This document shows positions 6,003 to 13,043 of a stretch of DNA of 24,430 nt, one piece after another (positions within the stretch are counted from its first letter, which is position 1; every line of letters begins with the position of its first letter). This stretch comes from a virus. Both the position numbers and the translations under genes were made by a program. The DNA lies in IMG/VR virus record IMGVR_UViG_3300031227_000410, positions 1 through 24,430 of that record. One strand, 5' to 3'. The notes beneath the pieces were generated by a model. The model was not told the DNA's origin. It saw only the letters and a program-made list of their open reading frames with translations, and made no database searches.

Positions 6003-6845
6003 ATGAAGAAAGCACTTCCATACTTGCTTTTACTTCCCGTGCTCGCAGTATGGATGCTTACGCGGGCCGTGCCGTTAGGGATAGCGGTACGGCTCTCTTT
6101 CATCAAGACAAACTACATTACAGAAACCTATGTATATTTCAAAAACTATCAACAGATATTCACGGACCCCAGCATAGTACAGACATTTAAGAACACGCTC
6201 CTTTACATGATAACTATTGTTCCGGCGTATATGTGCTTTGTACTTTTCATGGCGTTTCTTATCAATGACTTGAATAAGAAGGTTCAGCATGTTGCAAGGT
6301 TTTTCGTATTCTTACCGACGTTTGTATCAGGAATAATAATAGCGAATAGCTGGAAGTGGATATTTCACCCGCGTGCTGGCTTGATAAACTGGCTGTTAGG
6401 ACTGGGAGGTATCGAGCCGGTGCAGTGGTGGAGTTCCACGGTAACGTCAGTATTCCCGATATCGTTTATACACGTTCTATCGGTAGGAGGCGGGACGATT
6501 ATACTATTCCTTGCTGCGCTTGGAGGGATAGACACACAGATTATTGAGAGCGCGAAGATAGACGGGGCGAGCCGTTGGCAGATAAAACGATTCATTCAAC
6601 TGCCGATGATTTCACCGACGATAGCGTTGATGAGCTTGATGTGTACTATTTCCACGTTGCAGATTTTTGAGTGGATCTACATGCTCGCGCCGAGGGACTA
6701 CGCGGCAACGATGATGTACAGGATTTATCACGATGGATTTCTGTACGGTAAGCCCGGGCTTGCGGCGGCTGAGAGCATGGTGCTGTTGGCTATTATTTTA
6801 GTATTGGCGGTAGCGCAAAAGAGGTTACAGAAATGGCAATTTTAG
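6003..6845 (+). CDS. ABC sugar transporter permease, MalF-type (280 aa)
   Basis: This inner-membrane permease of the MalF/UgpA class has about six hydrophobic helices. The cytoplasmic coupling (EAA) loop is at about 182-201 (Glu-Ser-Ala-Lys-Ile-Asp-Gly-Ala, then Gln-Leu-Pro), where the transporter ATPase docks. Length is normal for short MalF-like subunits. It starts at ATG 6003, three bases after the binding-protein stop, and its end overlaps the zinc-ribbon gene by 13 bases. It would pair with the 7185-8015 permease to form the translocation pore. The intact EAA loop argues for a functional, ATPase-driven transporter, although no ATPase is encoded nearby. Confidence 0.9.
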   Translation: MKKALPYLLLLPVLAVWMLTRAVPLGIAVRLSFIKTNYITETYVYFKNYQQIFTDPSIVQTFKNTLLYMITIVPAYMCFVLFMAFLINDLNKKVQHVARFFVFLPTFVSGIIIANSWKWIFHPRAGLINWLLGLGGIEPVQWWSSTVTSVFPISFIHVLSVGGGTIILFLAALGGIDTQIIESAKIDGASRWQIKRFIQLPMISPTIALMSLMCTISTLQIFEWIYMLAPRDYAATMMYRIYHDGFLYGKPGLAAAESMVLLAIILVLAVAQKRLQKWQF

Positions 6846-7198
6846 AATACGAACAGAAAACATTCTCAACAGACTATGAGCGTATTTTTCGTGCTTGGGC
6901 TATTGAAAATCTGAAAAACTGGAAGACGGCCAAGGTTGCCAGCTATGAAATATTTATTGACGTTGTGAAGCAGAAGGTTGTTTTCACATGGATGGAAGGG
7001 CACGAAAGAAACAGCGTTTCAGATGCCGGGCATCATAATTGTTGGAGATGTGGTGGGACGCCGATTCTTTTGGAATGGATGTGCGAAGATTATCAGGCGG
7101 AATTTATCAAATGTGATCGATGTGGAATAAGGGGACCAGACGGAGGGGACGAGAAAGAGGCGTGGCGCTTGTGGGACACATGGGATGACAATAGTTAA
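6833..7198 (+). CDS. Lar-like zinc-ribbon protein lying between the two permease genes
   Basis: This 121-residue protein has a C-terminal zinc ribbon: Cys70-x-x-Cys73-Gly-Gly and Cys94-x-x-Cys97-Gly followed by Arg-Gly-Pro and Glu-Ala-Trp. This matches the pattern of Lar-type restriction-alleviation proteins (Cys-x-x-Cys-Gly-Gly ... Cys-x-x-Cys-Gly-x-x-Gly-Pro ... Glu-Ala). Residues 1-65 form an N-terminal extension that is not part of that family core. It overlaps the upstream permease by 13 bases and the downstream permease by 14, in different frames, so it is translated within the transporter operon. Lar in the Rac prophage modulates type I restriction-modification. Whether this protein does so, or has a role tied to the transporter, is unknown. 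Family assignment is moderate. Confidence 0.72.
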   Translation: MAILEYEQKTFSTDYERIFRAWAIENLKNWKTAKVASYEIFIDVVKQKVVFTWMEGHERNSVSDAGHHNCWRCGGTPILLEWMCEDYQAEFIKCDRCGIRGPDGGDEKEAWRLWDTWDDNS

Positions 7199-8015
7199 GT
7201 ACTTCCTACTTGCCATTATAATTCTTATCCTCATATTCCCGCTGTACTGGATGATACAAGGTTCCTTCCTGAACACCGCAGGGATAATGCACATGCCGCC
7301 GAGGTTGATACCTAAAAACTTGATAACGACAAACTACGAGACGTTGATTTTCGGGCAGCGGAATATACCGGACACGTACTTTTTTAACTGGATTGTAAAC
7401 TCAGCGATTTTGATAGGGCTTGCTATTGCGTTGACAGTTGCACTAACATTGCCAGCGGGCTATGCTTTCAGCGTCTACAAGTTCAAGGGGCGCAAGGGGC
7501 TATTTTGGCTATTCATGTCAACGATGATGGTTCACCGTTATATTTTAATCATTCCTATGTTTGTGGTTATCAGGAAATTACACCTACCTTCTCGGCTTGC
7601 GGCAGTGTTACCGCTGGCGTTTTCACCACTGTTGATTTTCTTGACAAAGAACTTCGTGGATACGATACCGCGATCGCTCTTGGATTATGCGACGTTGGAG
7701 GGTGTTGGAGAACTGCGGAAAATATTCACATTGATACTTCCTTTATGCGGTCCGCTTGTCGGAGTGTTAGCTTTGTTTTCTGGCCTCGGAGCGTTTGGCG
7801 ATTACTTGTGGCAGCTCCTGCTATTCTTCAAGGTTGGAGACCAGACGTTGCCGGTTGGTTTGATACAGCGGACAAGACAAACTATCGTCAATATTGAGCC
7901 GATTGGATTAAGTTTGGCAGCGGGTACGATATTGTTCATGGTGATGTTTGTAATATTTCTATTCACGAGTAAGTATTTCACGCGAGGCTTGAGCTTGCAG
8001 GGAGTTAAAGGATGA
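7185..8015 (+). CDS. ABC sugar transporter permease, MalG-type (276 aa)
   Basis: This is the second CUT1 permease, with an N-terminal helix (residues 5-23), a periplasmic part and about five further helices. The EAA loop at about 167-188 (Asp-Tyr-Ala-Thr-Leu-Glu-Gly-Val-Gly, then Ile-Leu-Pro-Leu) has diverged: the usual Glu-Ala-Ala is Asp-Tyr-Ala and the Asp-Gly is Glu-Gly. The C-terminus (Thr-Arg-Gly-Leu-Ser-Leu-Gln-Gly-Val-Lys-Gly) matches the end typical of MalG-like subunits. It overlaps the first cytidylyltransferase by four bases (ATGA). Together with the MalF-type subunit and the binding protein it forms an importer that lacks only its ATPase, presumably supplied by a shared host protein such as an MsmK/UgpC-type ATPase. 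Confidence 0.9.
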   Translation: MTIVKYFLLAIIILILIFPLYWMIQGSFLNTAGIMHMPPRLIPKNLITTNYETLIFGQRNIPDTYFFNWIVNSAILIGLAIALTVALTLPAGYAFSVYKFKGRKGLFWLFMSTMMVHRYILIIPMFVVIRKLHLPSRLAAVLPLAFSPLLIFLTKNFVDTIPRSLLDYATLEGVGELRKIFTLILPLCGPLVGVLALFSGLGAFGDYLWQLLLFFKVGDQTLPVGLIQRTRQTIVNIEPIGLSLAAGTILFMVMFVIFLFTSKYFTRGLSLQGVKG

Positions 8016-8812
8016 AGTGCATCATACCAGCGAAGGGCTGGAGCCGTCGCGTACCACAAAAAAACAAGAAGTACTTTTGCGGGCAGCCTCTTATCGCGTG
8101 GTCTATCATTCAGGCGTTAAGCTCGCGCGGTGTTGATAGCGTCTACGTTTCAACCGACGATGAGGATATAGCGAACATTACGATTGGTTGCGGTGGTGAT
8201 GTGATATGGCGCGAGTACGAGCAGAAGCCGGACGACGGCGGGGGCGTGCCTCTTTACCATGCGCTCAATGAGTTGGGATTACCTGACGATGAAGTATTTC
8301 TCTCCCTGATGTGTACTTCACCACTTCGACCGCCGCCGATGATTGACGCAATGATAGATCGGTTTTTTGAGCATGGGCTTGAAGTGATGTGGGCGCTCGG
8401 CGACCCACACGATTTATTTGTATGCAAAAAATTAAACGAAACCGACTACATACCAGTGTTATGTGTAAATGGCAATGAGTATCTGAGAGATGGCTGCACA
8501 ACGGTGATAATATCGGCAGGGCTTTCCCGAAAGAATCACGAATACCATATAGAGGCATTTGGCGACGGCGAGACGGCGGTATTTGAATCGTGCAACGAAG
8601 GCATTATTCATCCATACTTTGAAAAGATGGGAACAAGGCAAAGTTATTATCCCGTCCCGATGTGGCAAACGTGGGAAGTTGACACGCCTGATGATTTCAC
8701 TATCAGTCAAATATTGATGGAGCATTTTATCTTGAAGGGTCAGGGTGTAGGGCAGTATCGCATATATTCAAACATCAAGGGGAAAAATCATGGTATGCAT
8801 AATCCCGGCTAA
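8012..8812 (+). CDS. Acylneuraminate cytidylyltransferase-like protein 1 (CMP-sugar synthase)
   Basis: This 266-residue member of the cytidylyltransferase family (NeuA/PseF/LegF relatives) would form a CMP-sugar from CTP and a nonulosonic or similar acidic sugar. The N-terminal CTP loop reads Ile-Ile-Pro-Ala-Lys-Gly-Trp-Ser-Arg-Arg-Val-Pro-Gln-Lys-Asn (4-18); most relatives have Ala-Arg-Gly-Gly-Ser, so Gly to Trp is notable. Thr-Ser-Pro-Leu-Arg is at 102-106, and the metal-binding region is represented by Glu-Val-Asp-Thr-Pro-Asp-Asp-Phe (222-229). It starts in an ATGA overlap with the permease and overlaps its own paralogue by 23 bases. The conserved loops suggest activity. The substrate cannot be named. 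Confidence 0.84.
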   Translation: MKCIIPAKGWSRRVPQKNKKYFCGQPLIAWSIIQALSSRGVDSVYVSTDDEDIANITIGCGGDVIWREYEQKPDDGGGVPLYHALNELGLPDDEVFLSLMCTSPLRPPPMIDAMIDRFFEHGLEVMWALGDPHDLFVCKKLNETDYIPVLCVNGNEYLRDGCTTVIISAGLSRKNHEYHIEAFGDGETAVFESCNEGIIHPYFEKMGTRQSYYPVPMWQTWEVDTPDDFTISQILMEHFILKGQGVGQYRIYSNIKGKNHGMHNPG

Positions 8813-9575
8813 AGGGTTCAGCAGACGAGTACCGCAGAAGAACATCAAAGACTTTTGCGGCAAGCCGTTGCTCGCGTGGAGCATTATTCAAGCACGATGT
8901 TCCAAACTTATCACGGATGTTTACGTCTCGACTGAAAGCCGAGAGGTTGCCGCGATTGCAGAGTCATACGGCGCAAAGATTATATGGCGCGACTACAAGG
9001 ACACGCATGAGACAAACGGCGGTAAGCCAATATTGAGGGCGATGCAATTCCTACAGCGCGGGGATAATATAGGCGAAGAGTTTGTCAATATGTTTTGTAC
9101 CTCACCGCTGAGAAAGCCGGGAGACATTGACAATGTAATCAGGACATTCCACCGGACGAAAGCAAATCAGGCTTTGATGTTTGGTGAAATAGACGAGCTT
9201 GTGATATACAAAAAATGCGGCAAGGAATTAGTCAGGCCGTATCTTTCGGATTTCTGGCGCAACTATACGATGGGAACGAATAGCACTTCTGTTTGTTCAA
9301 CAGCATGGTATGAAAAGCAATACAAGTTTATGAAGAAAACGTCCGGTGAAACCGACACGGGCAATAGGGAGGCGCATCGGGGTTTTGCTAATAAGTTACG
9401 GCGAAAGATTTTTAATCGTCGAAGTCCTCTCACGATTTACCCGTGTGAGTTTTGGCAGACGTATGAAGCCGACACGCCGACAGATTTCAAGCTATGCGAG
9501 TTTTTGATGGAAACGAATATACTCAAAGGGCAGGGCGCAGAAGTCTATAAGAAGTACGCGATGGAGGAAGAATGA
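8790..9575 (+). CDS. Acylneuraminate cytidylyltransferase-like protein 2 (tandem paralogue)
   Basis: This 261-residue paralogue of the preceding gene has the same N-terminal loop with Phe in place of Trp (Ala-Lys-Gly-Phe-Ser-Arg-Arg-Val-Pro-Gln-Lys-Asn). It also shares Thr-Ser-Pro-Leu-Arg (104-108), a metal region Glu-Ala-Asp-Thr-Pro-Thr-Asp-Phe (226-233) and a common C-terminal Ile-Leu-Lys-Gly-Gln-Gly motif. The centre (130-215) differs strongly from paralogue 1, with a Lys/Arg-rich insertion near 195-211, so the sugar-binding half has diverged. Likely different substrates, or a heteromeric enzyme, are the main possibilities. It is coupled to the DUF115 gene by an ATGA overlap. The family call is firm; the product sugar is not. 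Confidence 0.84.
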   Translation: MVCIIPAKGFSRRVPQKNIKDFCGKPLLAWSIIQARCSKLITDVYVSTESREVAAIAESYGAKIIWRDYKDTHETNGGKPILRAMQFLQRGDNIGEEFVNMFCTSPLRKPGDIDNVIRTFHRTKANQALMFGEIDELVIYKKCGKELVRPYLSDFWRNYTMGTNSTSVCSTAWYEKQYKFMKKTSGETDTGNREAHRGFANKLRRKIFNRRSPLTIYPCEFWQTYEADTPTDFKLCEFLMETNILKGQGAEVYKKYAMEEE

Positions 9576-10984
9576 AGAAGATTGACACACCAGAGACACG
9601 TAAGATTGACAATCATGCATGGCTACAGAAAGACCGTGTATTCTCGCAGGAGCTGAAAGACGCCTACGAAGCGAGCGGATTCAAGCCGGTAGCTGAGAAG
9701 GATATTCACGCAAACAAAGCGGCGTTTCACGAGCAGACAATGGACAAGGTTATCCCGCACGAGACACGGCATAGTTATTACAACCATAAAACCATATGGA
9801 CCGATTACAACCGGCTCAACTGGTACAAGCCTAAGAACTTTTTCAAGCGTGTGTACCTGGACGCAAAGCGGATCCTCGCTTATAAGACAATGGGGCTTTA
9901 CCCACCGGCCGAAAGCGTACCGGACGCATGGGATAAAGACGGCAACATCATGCCTGAGAAAGCACGCGGACCGGCAATAATTCTCGGTAGCGGGCCGTCG
10001 CTCGATCCGGTGTTACCGATGCTGAAAGACTGGAAAGGCGGGCTTGTAGTCTCGACTTCACAGGCTACAAGTTGTTTGTACTTTGGAGCCGACCCGACGC
10101 ATATCGTTTGTTTTGACTGCCTTGTCATGCCGGACGAGTTTAACGCGCCGTGGCACTGGAAGAAAACCGCGCTTATTTCTCATCCGGGGATCCACCCGTC
10201 GGTCCACGAGCTATGGAAAGGCCAGAAGCTGTACTACCGGATAATGGACCCGAACACCGAGCTTTATAATACTGCTCTCCCGGTGGCGTATCCCGAAATA
10301 ACAACTGAGCATTATCCGTTTGCCGCAAGTATCCCAGCGCAGATGGCGCTTGCACGTAGGATGGGATATGACCCGCTGATTTTAGTCGGTGCAGATTATT
10401 CATGGAATGATCAGAAAGCACGGTTTACCCGGTGGGATTTCGATAAGCGCAAATGGTGGCAACGTGGCGAATGGATAGAGTCGAAGCCTGGACTACCGAG
10501 CGAGATAAACTCAGGTAACATTACCATCAAGACAAACTCAGGACGGTTGACGCAATTCGTGCAGATGTATTACCGTAAGTGTACGATGGTGGTGCAATGG
10601 CTTGACGGTGCGAACTGTATAGATTGCTCAGATGGCACCTTGACGGGGCTTATGCCAAGGGCCGATATTAAAGAAGTGATAGCGACACAAGGCGAGTGCT
10701 TGAAAGCGGATATGAAAAGCAAGCAGGAGATTCGGGACTGGCTTGAACCGTGGCTGTCTACTCAACAGGTCTACTGGCTACCGATGGATAAGGGTTGGAA
10801 GCTGGTTGACGTTGACAACTTCCGGCACAACATGCCGAGGCTGTTGGATATGTTCGCGGACGGTGGCGCAGAGCTTGACCGCGAGGCGATTATGGCGCAC
10901 TGCTTCGAGCTTGAAGCGAAAGCAAAGGCGATGAACGAGAACGGCGATTATGGTGAGGCTGGAACGGGGAGCTTTGTACCATGA
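9572..10984 (+). CDS. DUF115/Maf-like protein (MptE-like fold), probable glycosyl-transfer role
   Basis: This 470-residue protein has the DUF115 (6-hydroxymethylpterin pyrophosphokinase MptE-like) core at about 133-300. Visible motifs are Ile-Leu-Gly-Ser-Gly-Pro-Ser-Leu (137-144), His-Ile-Val-Cys-Phe-Asp (177-182) and Leu-Val-Gly-Ala-Asp-Tyr-Ser-Trp (271-278). The same core occurs in Maf proteins, which attach nonulosonic acids to flagellins. Residues 1-130 are a basic, aromatic-rich extension and 320-470 a separate C-terminal part. Its position directly behind two CMP-sugar synthases supports a transferase using their products on a protein, phage or host. A pterin kinase role cannot be excluded from sequence alone. 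It starts in an ATGA overlap with a good ribosome site (GGAGGAAG). Confidence 0.8.
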   Translation: MKKIDTPETRKIDNHAWLQKDRVFSQELKDAYEASGFKPVAEKDIHANKAAFHEQTMDKVIPHETRHSYYNHKTIWTDYNRLNWYKPKNFFKRVYLDAKRILAYKTMGLYPPAESVPDAWDKDGNIMPEKARGPAIILGSGPSLDPVLPMLKDWKGGLVVSTSQATSCLYFGADPTHIVCFDCLVMPDEFNAPWHWKKTALISHPGIHPSVHELWKGQKLYYRIMDPNTELYNTALPVAYPEITTEHYPFAASIPAQMALARRMGYDPLILVGADYSWNDQKARFTRWDFDKRKWWQRGEWIESKPGLPSEINSGNITIKTNSGRLTQFVQMYYRKCTMVVQWLDGANCIDCSDGTLTGLMPRADIKEVIATQGECLKADMKSKQEIRDWLEPWLSTQQVYWLPMDKGWKLVDVDNFRHNMPRLLDMFADGGAELDREAIMAHCFELEAKAKAMNENGDYGEAGTGSFVP

Positions 10985-11160
10985 AAAATCTACCAGTAGC
11001 ATCCGGCGACGATTCACTACTTGAGTTCTACACCTGGCTTAAGCGCAAGGTTGAGGCTACCGCTTACGGTGAGGTAGGCTTGACCTTTGTAATCCACGAC
11101 CACCACGTAGTTAGGGCGAAGAAGGAAGAGTCAATATCATGCAAGGCAGCAAACGAATAG
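10981..11160 (+). CDS. DUF2292/YezD-like small protein (59 aa)
   Basis: A 59-residue frame starts within the ATGA at the end of the Maf-like gene. Residues 22-47 (Lys-Val-Glu-Ala-Thr-Ala-Tyr-Gly-Glu-Val, Phe-Val-Ile-His-Asp-His-His-Val-Val-Arg-Ala) follow the pattern of the small DUF2292 proteins, whose core has a helix, Tyr-Gly-x-Val, a strand, and Val-Val followed by charged residues. The biochemical role of that family is not established; some members sit near sulfur-assimilation genes. The match is short, so it is only suggestive. The gene is the eighth of nine in the promoter-to-terminator unit. Confidence 0.6.
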   Translation: MKNLPVASGDDSLLEFYTWLKRKVEATAYGEVGLTFVIHDHHVVRAKKEESISCKAANE

Positions 11161-11169
11161 GAGAATAAT

Positions 11170-11421
11170 ATGGCTGATTATCCACAATGGATCAAGGTTG
11201 GCGAACCTGTACAACATGCAGGACTCGGACAGATAGTGCCGGAGACATTCCGCGCGCTCATTGACAAGATAAATGCACTTGAAGCGAAACTTGACGAGAT
11301 GGGCGACATCATTAAAGAGATGCGGGCCCCCGTTGAGAAACAAGCAAAGAAGCTCGACAAATCGGTAGGCTCTATCAAGGACACCTATACGGTCCCTGTT
11401 GAGAAAAAGAAAGGCACTTGA
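11170..11421 (+). CDS. Small coiled-coil protein (83 aa)
   Basis: The 83-residue product begins with a short Trp/Gly/Pro-containing segment (1-25) and continues as one long helix with heptad-spaced Leu/Ile/Met (about 28-66), predicted to form a coiled coil, with a Lys-rich tail. It starts at ATG 11170 behind GGAG at 11160-11163, nine bases after the previous stop. It is the last gene before the terminator at 11474. No family is recognised. The style resembles small phage structural or scaffold-like proteins at the left end of the packaging region, so it may belong to the head genes rather than to the sugar module. Confidence 0.66.
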   Translation: MADYPQWIKVGEPVQHAGLGQIVPETFRALIDKINALEAKLDEMGDIIKEMRAPVEKQAKKLDKSVGSIKDTYTVPVEKKKGT

Positions 11422-11473
11422 CAACCGTGTAGCAGTGTACTAAGTTGTAAACTAAGTAACCGATTAGAAAACT

Positions 11474-11512
11474 AAAGGTGTACTTTCCTTAAATGGAAGG
11501 TGCGCCTTTTTT
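11474..11512 (+). terminator. Rho-independent terminator closing the sugar module
   Basis: A 15-base stem (11474-11488 with 11495-11509, including three G-U pairs) with a six-base loop TTAAAT is followed by six T residues (11507-11512), partly inside the stem. It lies in the 130-base gap between the coiled-coil gene and the small terminase-like gene. With the promoter at 4663-4692 it brackets the transport and sugar-activation genes as one transcription unit. Confidence 0.82.
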
Positions 11513-11551
11513 ATTTGGAGGCGGCCTGTATTAGCAGGCAAAAAACAGGTA

Positions 11552-11902
11552 ATGCCGGTTGAGGACACACAATTTAAACCAGGGCAAAGCGGTAATCCTG
11601 CAGGTAGGCCAAAGGGGAGCATGTCATTGCTTGGCATGATTAAAAAGAAACTTGAAGACGACCCGGAAATGGCAGAGCGTATCATAATGGCATACCTTAA
11701 AGAAGCAGAGGAAGACGGCGTTAATAGACGTGATTTGATCGATCGATGGGATGGTAAGCCGAAACAGACCATCAACATGACTAACGAGAAGGATGCTGAA
11801 TGGTTGGAGCTATTTAAAGAAATAAAGAATGAAGCTAAGCCAGAAACAGAGGATGATCCTAACTCAGTACGAGAAGGAACAACCGAAGATATTGATTCTT
11901 GA
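11552..11902 (+). CDS. DUF5681-containing protein, probable small terminase subunit
   Basis: The N-terminus carries the DUF5681 signature Phe-Lys-Pro-Gly-Gln-Ser-Gly-Asn-Pro-Ala-Gly-Arg-Pro-Lys-Gly (residues 8-22), often found in proteins encoded just before phage large terminases. The 116-residue length and the position fit a small terminase or packaging accessory that recognises phage DNA. The middle is helical and the C-terminus acidic. No strong ribosome site precedes ATG 11552 (only ACAGG), while a better GGAGG at 11517 lacks a usable in-frame start nearby. Its last 74 bases overlap the large terminase in another frame. Confidence 0.7.
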   Translation: MPVEDTQFKPGQSGNPAGRPKGSMSLLGMIKKKLEDDPEMAERIIMAYLKEAEEDGVNRRDLIDRWDGKPKQTINMTNEKDAEWLELFKEIKNEAKPETEDDPNSVREGTTEDIDS

Positions 11903-13043
11903 AGGGGCGGTAAGGTCGGGTAAGACCTTTATCAACAATGCACTGTTTTATAAGGAAGTGCGGACCCACACAGGAGCAGGCCGAAATTACATTGTTACCG
12001 GCCATACAGTGGGGAGTATTAAGAGGAATATCATTGAGCCTATGAATGGCGAATTTGGATTAAGCCTTAAACTCAGCAATCAAGAAAACAGCTTTTCGCT
12101 TTATGGAAATACTGTCTACTGTTTCGGCGCTGACAAGGCCGATGCATTTAAGACAATGACCGGCATGACAGCCGACGGATGGTATGGCAACGAAGTCACG
12201 CTGCAGCATATCAACACGATACAAGAGGCTTTCAATAGAACCTCCGGGGATGATGCTCATATCATATGGGACACTAACCCGGACTTCCCAGAACATCATA
12301 TCAAGACTGATTACATAGACAACTCAGGCGAACGGTTGAGCAATGGGCAACTGCGTATTCAGGCATGGCATTTCACGATAGACGATAATCCGTATCTCGA
12401 TCCGGTGTATGTAGAGAATCTAAAGAAGAGTACACCAGAGGGTATGTGGTACGATAGGAAGATCAAGGGCTTATGGGTTGCTGCTGAAGGGCTTGTATAT
12501 GAGGGCTTTGATATCAACATACATAGAGATGAGGATATCACCATACCTGATGAATGGTCGAAGTACCGATCGATAGACTTCGGGTTCAACAATCCTTTCG
12601 TATGCTTATGGGGCGCGGTAGACAACGATAATATATTGCACATTTATGACGAGCATTATAAGGCTGAGAAACTACTCAAGTATCATGCAAGGGCAATGAG
12701 CCAGCGTGAAGGTGAGTGGACAAGGACCGTTGCCGATCATGACCGGCAGGATAGATTTGAGCTTGCTGACTTAGGCGTATCAACGAATCCCGCAAAGAAG
12801 GACGTTGAGAGCGGTATACAACGAGTAGCCGAGCGGTTAGTAGTGCGAAAGAATGGCAAGCCTGGGGTATTGATTCATCCGCGTTGTGTTAATACTATTC
12901 GTGAGTTTGGTAGGTATGTGTGGAAGTCCACCACAGAGGGGCAAGTGAAGAAAGAAGAGCCGTTGAAAGTGCATGATCACACAATGGACGCATTACGGTA
13001 TATGGTAATGGAGATAGATTACGGTGGCTTTATTATCGTTTAA
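11829..13043 (+). CDS. terL: Terminase large subunit (PBSX-like)
   Basis: This 404-residue packaging motor drives DNA into the procapsid and cuts the concatemer. The ATPase has Walker A Gly-Ala-Val-Arg-Ser-Gly-Lys-Thr (26-33), a Walker B/catalytic Glu region (Trp-Tyr-Gly-Asn-Glu, E122) and the coupling motif Asp-Thr-Asn-Pro (148-151) with Pro-Glu-His-His. The RNase H-like nuclease carries Asp250 (Ser-Ile-Asp-Phe-Gly), Asp303 (Val-Ala-Asp-His-Asp) and Asp387 (His-Thr-Met-Asp-Ala-Leu-Arg-Tyr). Length is typical for the PBSX type. The start lies inside the preceding gene. ATG 11853 is an alternative, but the Lys-Leu-Ser-Gln-Lys-Gln start resembles relatives. It overlaps the portal gene by 20 bases. 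Confidence 0.93.
   Translation: MKLSQKQRMILTQYEKEQPKILILEGAVRSGKTFINNALFYKEVRTHTGAGRNYIVTGHTVGSIKRNIIEPMNGEFGLSLKLSNQENSFSLYGNTVYCFGADKADAFKTMTGMTADGWYGNEVTLQHINTIQEAFNRTSGDDAHIIWDTNPDFPEHHIKTDYIDNSGERLSNGQLRIQAWHFTIDDNPYLDPVYVENLKKSTPEGMWYDRKIKGLWVAAEGLVYEGFDINIHRDEDITIPDEWSKYRSIDFGFNNPFVCLWGAVDNDNILHIYDEHYKAEKLLKYHARAMSQREGEWTRTVADHDRQDRFELADLGVSTNPAKKDVESGIQRVAERLVVRKNGKPGVLIHPRCVNTIREFGRYVWKSTTEGQVKKEEPLKVHDHTMDALRYMVMEIDYGGFIIV

Noticed and set aside
7505-7897. 130-codon + strand frame inside the MalG-type permease gene
   Set aside because: The permease frame is unmistakable (helices and EAA loop). The alternative frame shows no motif and no ribosome site.
11418-11446. Possible promoter with a perfect TTGACA at 11418-11423 before the packaging genes
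   Set aside because: At 17-base spacing the -10 would be TAAGTT, only three matches, and no better -10 is found at 16-18 bases. Any transcript would meet the terminator at 11474 at once.
11439-11457. Two ACTAAGT repeats 12 bases apart in the gap before the terminator, candidate operator or iteron
   Set aside because: Only seven bases and two clear copies (a third, ACTAAAG, is imperfect). Too weak to call a site.
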